Assembly: GCA_937923605.1 (NCBI GenBank)
Contig: CALDTY010000001.1
Location: forward strand, 82,260-146,259
Source of the DNA: Candidatus Absconditabacterales bacterium
GTDB taxonomy: Bacteria > Patescibacteriota > Gracilibacteria > Absconditabacterales > Absconditicoccaceae
Reading direction: 5' to 3'
Length of the DNA stretch: 64,000 nt
Part shown: piece by piece, positions 57,056 through 64,000 of the stretch
Numbering within the stretch: position 1 is the first letter of the stretch
How the letters are laid out: the number at the start of each line of letters is the position of its first letter
Made by a program: the position numbers and the translations under genes
The notes under the pieces: model-generated
Told to the model about the DNA's origin: nothing
The model's database searches: none
The model's input: only the letters and a program-made list of their open reading frames with translations

Positions 57056-57568
57056 ATGAAAACAGCAAAAGGAAAATCTAGTTCTAAAATGAATGCAGTA
57101 AAACATTGATTAACAAGTAATGCTATGATTACTGACGAAGAAAAAATCATCTTTAATAACGCAAAAGATGAACTCGATAGGTTTTTCAAACCTAAATGAA
57201 TTATTGAAGAGATGTTGATTGAGAATATTGCTTTCTATTTTGTAAAACTGCAAAGAACAATCAATATTGAAGCAATGCAAGTAGTTTTACAATGAATGGA
57301 AAATGAAATAAATTATTTAAATGAAACTATGCCTAATCAAGAATATTTCTTGGAATTAGATTTATGTGAAGTTGAAAACGAAGAAAGAAACGAGAAGTTA
57401 GAAAAAATTTGAGATATAAAAGATAATATGTTAAAAATTCAATCTGGAATAATAAGTAATGATTGAATTGAAAGTTTGATTAAAATTCAAAGATATCATA
57501 CGTCTATTGAGAATAGATTATATAAGGCAATTAAGCAATTCTACGAGATTAGAAAAACTTGAATTTAA
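57056..57568 (+). CDS. phage/transposon-associated GKxxSSxNAxKHGLT protein
   Basis: 170 aa. N-terminus AKGKSSSKMNAVKHGLTSNA is the hallmark of a small protein found in phages and next to transposases. A helical body follows (EEMLIENIAFYFVKLQRTIN). A longer start 10 codons upstream is possible (MNITFIFIFN). The role is not established; some relatives are annotated as small terminase-like proteins. It supports the mobile nature of this block. Confidence 0.7.
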
Positions 57569-57580
57569 TTTCGTTTCGTA

Positions 57581-57606
57581 AAAAAACTCACTAAATTATG
57601 TGAGTT
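57581..57606. terminator. hairpin, weak terminator candidate
   Basis: AAAAAACTCAC-taaattat-GTGAGT follows the 170-aa gene. The T-run is on the minus strand only, so function on the plus strand is doubtful. Confidence 0.35.
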
Positions 57607-57856
57607 CAGTATATTTCTACTAGCATTCATTATTATTTATAATATATTTTAATCATATATTAGTCGCAATATGAATGAATGACACTATATATAAAAAAAT
57701 GTGATTGTCAATCATTTGTATAAAAAAAGAAATCCCGTCTAAAGATGACGAGATTAGTAAGAGTTATAAGCGACCTTGAAAAAAGTACTAGATTTATATT
57801 ATCAAATTTACTACCATTCAAGACCTGATAATTTAATATTAATCAAATTAAATCCT

Positions 57857-59740
57857 ATGTCAAATAATAATTTACCTTTCTTTAGAGAAATATTTATATC
57901 ATCTCTTCACGAATTATTCGAATTAGACACTGAATGAATTTGTAATGGTATGTTTGAAAACAATATGTTAATTCACTTAGAAGATTTTATATCATATCTA
58001 AATGAAGATGAAGTAAGGAAAGGACAAGTCTGAGTATTGTTAGATGAACTTAATTATTTAATTGATACAGATGTGATTTTTCATAAGTACTTTAGAGTAA
58101 AGAGCAATTACATTATCAAAGATATTAGGAAAAATTTTCAAGATAACAAAAATTTAAAATTACTAGCTAATCTAAAAATATTATATGTAAATTTAAATGA
58201 AGAAAAATTTAATTATATACAATGAATATATCATTATCTTAAATTATTTTTAATCGAAGATAAAACTTGAAAACTTTGAAGTGATTTAGATAAAGAAGTT
58301 CAAGTATTAAAGAAACTCACATTAACTTTTAAAATAATACTATCAAAAAAATTCTGATACTCTAGAAATTTTTTAAAATCACGTAAAAAATTGATAAATA
58401 TCAAAGAAATTGTAAATAAAGATGTTGATTTTAGTAAAGCATTTAAAAGGCTAACTAACCTGTTGTTAAGAAATGATAATAATTATACAGTTCTCTTTAA
58501 GATTAAAGTTAAAAATCAATTCAATAGAAATAAGTTAAGTAAAGAAGATTTAAAAATTCTACTAAATGATGTATGATTAGGCACTATCGATTTATCCGAA
58601 AAAGTTTACAAGTCTGAATTTGCAAAAGATATTAAGGAAAGATTTGATGATTTTTTCCAACTTACAAATGAAGAATATATTGTTTCCGTATCTGCATTAT
58701 GAAAAGACACCCATACGGCTATACAATACGCAAATAGTGATTTTTCTGAAAAATTGAGTAAAGTAATATTGGAATTTAATGCAATGGAAATTGTTAGTTA
58801 TACATCAAATATTCTAATACGAGATTGAGAGGATAAAACGAACTATAGTTACTGGTATTTTTGACAGAAAGAATATCTTAATAGAAATTACTGAGCCATA
58901 AAACAAGTTAGAAAATTATCAAAAGTGCTTGAAAGTAAAAAAATTGAAAAACAACTAAAAAATACAATCAATAATAGTTTAAGATACTATAGATTGTATC
59001 TTAACTCTGACACGAATGAATTAAGACTATTAAATCTTCGAATTGCTTTAGAGTTAATATTCTCATCTACCAGTAATAGTGAAAGTAATTTTGGAAATTT
59101 ATCAAAGTTCTTCTCTGATTTAATACCAATGAATATGTTAAGAATACATCTTGATGAGATGAAATTTTATATTGAAAGGAAGAAGAAATACGAAGATGAG
59201 AAATACAAATTAACGGGTTATTTCTGAAAAATTCGCAACAAAATTTTAGCTAACAATCCATATAAAAACAAAAAGAAAGTCAATTCGTTAAATGGATTTT
59301 GAATATTCAAGTATCTAACTGAATGATTACTTGAAAGTGATAAAACTATGTGGCCAAAATACTATTATTATAAGTATAAAGTATTAGGTGAAATATTATC
59401 AGATAAGTCTAAAATATTTGAATTTGTAAAACTATTCGAGAGAAAATCAAAATGGATAATTAATAGAATATATAGAAATAGAAATTTCATTGCTCATTGA
59501 TGATGAAAATTACAATTTAAAGACACGTGAAACATAGAATGATTAGAATATATTTACTTACTTTTTATGGACAACTTAATAAATATATTAAGCACACCAC
59601 AATTGTCGACAATTACAAGTTTTGATACTTATTTTGATAGAACAAGAAGAAGTTATAATCACTATATTGATGGAATAAATTCAAAGAATGAAACTACAAT
59701 TAAAGATAAAAACATAATCATTCCAAGTATAATATTCTAA
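57857..59740 (+). CDS. HEPN-like (ApeA-type?) large protein
   Basis: 627 aa with no signal or membrane segment. It is rich in Lys/Asn/Ile, as AT-rich mobile genes are. Near residue 542 it has RNRNFIAHGGGKLQF, i.e. the Rx4H motif (RNFIAH) with Asn after Arg that marks HEPN ribonuclease domains, followed by a helical end (IEGLEYIYLLFMDNLINIL). The upstream ~500 residues are a helical scaffold (FFSDLIPMNMLRIHLDEMKF) and resemble the long N-terminal part of ApeA-type abortive-infection proteins. It is a free-standing defence candidate on a tmRNA-integrated island. The family assignment rests on one motif plus context. Confidence 0.62.
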
Positions 59741-59779
59741 TTTCCATAATTAAAGGAACATATCAACATTAGAAATCAT

Positions 59780-60784
59780 CTATTCAATTATCTCAACAAA
59801 AGTTCAATCTGGCTTAAAGTTAGCTGAAACTTCATTCAAGACTAATGCTCAAAAGGCATTATTTCATCTGAATTTCAGATTAACACGTATATACTCTCAA
59901 TCTACATAATGAGTAGTTGATACATGTTCATAACTCTTGGGGTCATTCATTGATTGAGTGATTAAAAACTTCAACATAACATTTTCATTTGTTCTCTTAT
60001 TTACTAATTTACTTCAATTAGCTTCGCTATTTTTATATTCCTCCAATTTAACTTTACTATCTGCTCAAATTCAAATTAACAAACCAGTAATTTTTGTTTT
60101 ATCAACTCATAGCTCAACTGGTAAGTAGTTTAATGAGATATTATCTAGTCAAAGTTCTTCTACATATTGTTGTTCCTGAGTATTAATATCATCTGCTCAA
60201 ACGAACCAATCAACGATTGGAGAAGTTAAATCTTTAAAATTTCATTCAAGAAAATAATCTCAACTTAAATTTCGAATAGCATTATAATCATCAGAAATTT
60301 CAGGTTCTCGAAACGATTTTGGCTCACCAAGAATTCACTTTACTTCGTTGAAATTTTTTCATTCAATTGAAACTAAATCAAACAATACCTTTGGAATTTC
60401 TATTTCAACCTTCTCCTCTATAACTACTTCCTTAAAGAGTTCTTCTTCTATTTCATTGTCTTTAGTCTTCTCTTCTACCTGAACTGGCACTTGTTCAACT
60501 ACTTCTCATTCATTTATCTTTATATCGTTATTGTCAATTTCAGTAAGTGGTATTGAGAAAAGTCATCGAATAATCAAAATAACTCACATCAACCAAGTTA
60601 AAATCTTAAAATTTTTAGGTTCTAATTTTAATAGTACTCTCAAGGCAGAATAATGTTTTGTTGAGATTACTATAGAGAATAATATAAGTAATATACTTAA
60701 AATAATACTTCAGCTAGATAACGCAATTCAAAGTCAAAGAAGTCCTAACACTAATGAAATTAAAAATGTGATATACTTAATCAT
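59780..60784 (-). CDS. membrane protein with large soluble domain
   Basis: 334 aa. Three N-terminal hydrophobic helices (FLISLVLGLLGLGIAL; SIILSILLILFSIVIS; KILTWLMGVILIIRGLFSI). A Glu-rich segment (VQVEEKTKDNEIEEELFKEV) and then a C-terminal globular part follow (FNEVKGILGEPKSFREPEIS; VNLKFRGNNAFGALVLNEVS). It is the only minus-strand gene of the island, converging with the HEPN-like gene 39 bp away. No family is recognised. It could be a partner, inhibitor or independent cargo. Confidence 0.6.
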
Positions 60785-60912
60785 AAATTTAAAATAAAAA
60801 ATAAAAAATTTCAAATAATATAACACTTTCTTAACAGAATTCATTATGATATTTTTAATCGTTTCAATGTCAATTTAGTTGAATTATAACAGATTTATTC
60901 TGAAAATAATTA

Positions 60913-61731
60913 ATGAATAAAACCATAACTAATTTTTTAGATATACGAGGAGATAATAAACTAGTAAATTTTTTAGAATTTAGAGAAAGTAAAACTTTTT
61001 CAGAAATAGAAAGTAGATTAGAAGCCGTAATTAAAGTGCAAACTAATGAAGTTTTCGTTGAACAAGCAGATAATCTAAGGATTGATTACAAAAACGTCAA
61101 AGATGGATATATGACAATTAAAACAAGCCAATTTCTAAGGTATCTCATTGGTCAAAATTTATCAATGTTAGTGAATTCAGAATTCTGAAAGAAACGAAGC
61201 TCAAAATTCAATAAAGTATATTTTTCTGAGAATAAATTATTAAAAAATCATTTAATCTATTACATTGCACTTTCTCTTATAAATATAGAGATAAGATTAT
61301 ACATATTAGACAATGATTTGATAAGAGTTTGTAATAGGGAGCAATACAGAAAATCATTAATAGTTGATAAAGAAAAATACTGAACAATACAATTGTGATT
61401 TAATAACATTGCACATTATACTTTTTACTGAAAAAGATGTGAAGAAATAATTGAAAGAGAATATCATCTTTCAATATGAGAAGAAAAAATTATTCGTGAG
61501 CTTAGATTGCCTAAATACACTCAGAAAAACGTTAAGATTGATATTAGATGAGATTGAACTCTGAGGAGTATGACTATCAAATGAATTGAAGAAAACTTAG
61601 ATGAATATTGAAAACTAAAAAACACAATCAGTCCAGACTGATTTATTGCACTTGATAAAGCATTATGAACACCGACTAAGATAATAATTGAAGAAAGATT
61701 TAGTCTTGATAAACCCACTCAAAAAAAGTAA
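60913..61731 (+). CDS. hypothetical cargo protein, 272 aa
   Basis: Starts MNKTITNFLDIRGDNKLVNF and continues through a Tyr/Ile-rich core (LIYYIALSLINIEIRLYILD; AHYTFYGKRCEEIIEREYHL). The C-terminal part is LRLPKYTQKNVKIDIRGDG and MTIKGIEENLDEYGKLKNTI. No signal peptide. It diverges from the membrane protein across 128 bp. No family recognised; it is island cargo. Confidence 0.55.
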
Positions 61732-61738
61732 CCTTAGA

Positions 61739-61766
61739 TACCCTCCATTGTAAGGGATTTTTTCTA
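61739..61766 (+). terminator. weak hairpin plus T-run
   Basis: CCCT-ccattgta-AGGG followed by ATTTTTT, 8 bp after the stop of the 272-aa ORF. The short stem makes it a modest terminator. Confidence 0.45.
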
Positions 61767-61817
61767 AAGGTAGTTCACTAAGCCCCCATCGTAGGGTTGA
61801 ACAAATAATTATTCCAA

Positions 61818-61913
61818 ATGGAAAATGTTAAAACAATCTCACAATGAGAATATTTCTATAAACTTCTTAGTATTTTTGCAGAAATAGAATGAGATTGAGA
61901 AGAAGAGAGCTAA
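61818..61913 (+). CDS. 31-aa micro-ORF before the recombinase
   Basis: ATG start, three TGA codons read as Gly, acidic end (AEIEGDGEEES) and a TAA located inside a strong terminator. Composition and terminator placement suggest a small real gene or a leader peptide, but the size prevents certainty. Confidence 0.35.
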
Positions 61914-61927
61914 GCTCTCTTTTTTTC
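61904..61927 (+). terminator. rho-independent terminator
   Basis: AGAGAGC-taa-GCTCTCT followed by TTTTTT. It overlaps the stop codon of the 31-aa ORF and separates it from the recombinase gene. Confidence 0.9.
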
Positions 61928-61993
61928 TTGAGAAAGATGTTCGATTTAATATAAGTAACATAGATAAATTACATTTATTTTGAACATTTAGTG

Positions 61994-63724
61994 ATGAGCA
62001 ATATTGAATACGTTATTTATTGCAGAAGGTCTAGTGATGAAAGTTCTGACAATCAAATTCAGTCTATACCAGACCAAATCAAACTATGTAAGGATTTTGC
62101 AGATGAAAAATGATTTACTATAATGAAAAAACCAAAAGATTTTTCAGACTTTGAAGACAGTAAACAACTACTGAATGAGAAAAATGATATAGATATAATA
62201 AATAAAAGAATTTACGAAAGCATAAAAGATGAATTTGTAATTAGAGAAAGCTGAAGTGCAAAAAAACCCGATGCTAAAGAAAGACCTAAACGACATAACC
62301 TAATGAATTGGATTGAACAATGAAAAATACTTTGACTTATAAGCTATTCACCAGACAGACAAGCTAGAAATATGCTTGATTGATGAAGAATTATCGAACT
62401 TGCAGATGACGCAAAAGTAGACCTCCAATATAAAACATTTCAGTTCGAGAATAATGCTTCTTGAAGAATGATGCTATGATTTCGATTTGTTTTCTCTAAA
62501 CAATATTCAGACAAGCTATCTGAAGATATTTGAAGATGAAATAAGACTACAATTGAAAGATGAAAATCGATGTGAAAGTACAAGTATTGATATTATAGAG
62601 ATAATGAAGATGGTTTCTACAAGCCACATAAGAAGTATTTTCCTCTAATGAAGCAAGCTTTTGATATGACTTTATATCAAAATAAATCAAATGAACAAAT
62701 TGCCGACTGGCTTAATGCAAATTGATACCTTAGAGAGTTTAAAAAAGATAATAGGAACTCGAAAGTCAGTGCAAAAAGACTTTGAGATGTCTGGAAAGAT
62801 GAATTTTATTATTGAATATATATAAATGGAGAAAATATAATTGACTTAAGAGATTGAATAAACCCCTATTATGAAGCAATGATAAACCAAGAGGAACATT
62901 GAATTCTAATGAGCAGAAGGAAAGATAAAAACAATTATGCAAAACCAAAGAAAAGACAAGAAAGATACGATGCAATAATTCCTTACATCAAGTGAACAAT
63001 AACAACTGAAGATGGTTATGCATTATCTCCATATATCGCTAACCCAAAAAGGTTTGAAGAAAAATTATCTGACCTAAAAAAGAAAAATCCAAAAACAACA
63101 CTTTGAGATATAGTTACATCAAATCAAATTCGTTGTAAATGCTCTTCTAAGCATTCTAACTTTAAATGATTTGAAATTCTTTATAGCGATATTGAAAAAG
63201 CTTTAGTTTGATTATTTTCCACAATTCAAATCAAGAATAAACATTACACAAACTATATAAACTTCATATCAAGTGAATTAGACCATCAAAGAACACAAAA
63301 CACTGAAGAGAACAATAGAATTCAACTTGCAATAAACAGAATTAAGTGAGAAAAAACAAAATATATTTCTAAACATCTACATATAAAAAATATGGATAAT
63401 GAAGAAAATAGAATTTATGAAATGACAAAAAAACAATATGACGATGAAGTTAATTTATTGAGAAAAGCTATAATAAAGTTAGATGACAGTGAGAGAAACA
63501 TTATAAAAGAGTTTGAAATCTTTGTGAAGGTATTGCAAGGAGCACCAGAATATTTTAAAAAAGCAAGTTATGTTCAAAAAAGAAAAATCACGGACTTAAC
63601 AATATCGAACATTACCATAACTGCTGAAAAACAGGTTCAATTAAAGCTTAGACCGTGATTAGAAGATATTTTTGACGCTAAAATCCTGAATGGTGGAGGT
63701 GACGGGAGTCGAACCCGTGTCTAG
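61994..63724 (+). CDS. large serine recombinase (integrase)
   Basis: 576 aa. The N-terminal resolvase domain starts IEYVIYCRRSSDESSDNQIQ with the catalytic-Ser region, and later ISYSPDRQARNMLDGG. The recombinase domain (QNKSNEQIADWLNANGYLRE) and a Cys pair typical of the zinc ribbon (IRCKCSS) follow. A long helical coil near residues 460-540 precedes the end. The last ~11 codons and the TAG lie inside the tmRNA 3' end on the opposite strand, as in integrases that abut their att site. It has more than 30 TGA codons, so the host code was adopted. It probably catalyses integration and excision of the island. Confidence 0.9.
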
Positions 63725-64000
63725 AAGACATATAAAGTAAGTACTACCACAATAGTTTATGATTTACTTCCCGTAGGCTAACCTAGCTGTCACAAACAAC
63801 GCTTGGTCTCTTTTCTAGTACACATTTCATCCCCTGCACCATGGGTAGTCCTACAATAACGGTCTAGCAAGTGTAGGCTTGTGATCTAGACCTCAGTTAA
63901 CGAATCCGAAGATACGTGAGAAATTACGCAGCAAGTGCGAAGCTATTGAAAGCATTTATTCTCAAGTTTGAGTTAGCACGATAATGTGCGGTCGGTTATT
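63691..64000 (-). ncRNA. ssrA: tmRNA (ssrA), 5' end beyond the window
   Basis: The 3' end reads GGGTTCGACTCCCGTCACCT followed by CCACCA, the acceptor/T-arm of tmRNA with CCA encoded. The tag ORF runs from the resume GCA (63989) to TAA (63924); it codes 21 residues, starting AHYRANSN and ending FNSFALAA. The degradation signal ALAA is canonical. tmRNA frees ribosomes stalled on broken mRNA. The 5' part (tRNA-like acceptor) is outside the window. Confidence 0.93.
63695..63708 (+). other. putative attachment site core in tmRNA 3' end
   Basis: ggaggtgacgggag in the tmRNA T-arm; a 12/14 match (ggaggtgaaaggag) occurs at 56827-56840, at the left end of the island. Position and the adjoining recombinase support an att core. 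The match is short and could be chance. Confidence 0.4.

Larger units (their letters stand above)
56831..63691 (+). mobile_element. putative integrative island inserted at tmRNA
   Basis: About 6.9 kb from the break in repeat copy E to the 3' end of ssrA. It carries a large serine recombinase at the tmRNA-proximal end, a HEPN-like protein, a phage-style small protein, a membrane protein and an unknown ORF. tmRNA genes are established integration targets. The left end holds ggaggtgaaaggag, matching 12 of 14 bases of ggaggtgacgggag in tmRNA. The extent is inferred. Confidence 0.5.

Noticed and set aside
57720-57856. Possible small RNA between 57720 and 57856
   Set aside because: The short complementary stretches (cgtctaaagatgacg) are weak and there is no conserved family pattern.

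Overview
The window comes from an AT-rich bacterium that reads UGA as glycine (translation table 25), as known for Absconditabacteria (SR1) and Gracilibacteria (BD1-5). The supplied ORF track uses the standard code, so it cuts most real genes into pieces. Reading TGA as Gly restores about 60 full-length proteins. It also places TGA exactly at invariant glycines: all three Gly of a Rossmann GxGxxG, the first Gly of a release-factor GGQ, the Gly of a C-terminal LPETG, Walker A and ABC-signature glycines, and the FeS loop of Elp3. All CDS coordinates below assume UGA=Gly and TAA/TAG stops. I cannot tell SR1 from BD1-5 from this window alone.

Layout. 0-6 kb: Elp3, a HIT protein, two tandem sortases and a membrane protein. 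6-11 kb: a 1627-aa secreted protein with MopE/thrombospondin-type Ca-binding and DUF11-like repeats that ends in LPETG, so it is a likely sortase substrate. 11-18 kb: small membrane/HTH proteins, an ArfB-like ribosome-rescue factor, a frameshifted thioredoxin-like gene, and a 1296-aa protein fusing a complete sigma-70 factor to an SF2 helicase and a long unknown C-terminus. 18-35 kb: housekeeping genes (Asp/Glu racemase, ABC-F ATPase, two DEAD-box RNA helicases, RNase Z-like hydrolase, SulP transporter, Tex) mixed with lipoproteins and hypotheticals. 35-38 kb: an aconitase gene with no UGA codon, probably a recent import. 38-47 kb: a YHYH protein, a compact redox operon (DUF134, DUF4395, rhodanese, ferric-reductase-like protein) and a TesA/YbbA/YbbP-like operon. 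47-56.6 kb: an accessory zone with an AbiE-type toxin-antitoxin pair, a flavin monooxygenase and hydrolase, a nitroreductase/Hsp31 pair divergent from an HxlR regulator, and several copies of a modular intergenic repeat. 56.8-63.7 kb: a probable integrative island with a HEPN-like protein, membrane and hypothetical proteins and a large serine recombinase, ending in the 3' end of the tmRNA gene. The tmRNA (minus strand) runs off the window end.

The most unusual items are the sigma-70/SF2 helicase fusion, the modular repeat family with a removable hairpin module, the sortase/LPETG cluster, the tmRNA-targeted island carrying a HEPN-like protein, and the UGA-free aconitase.
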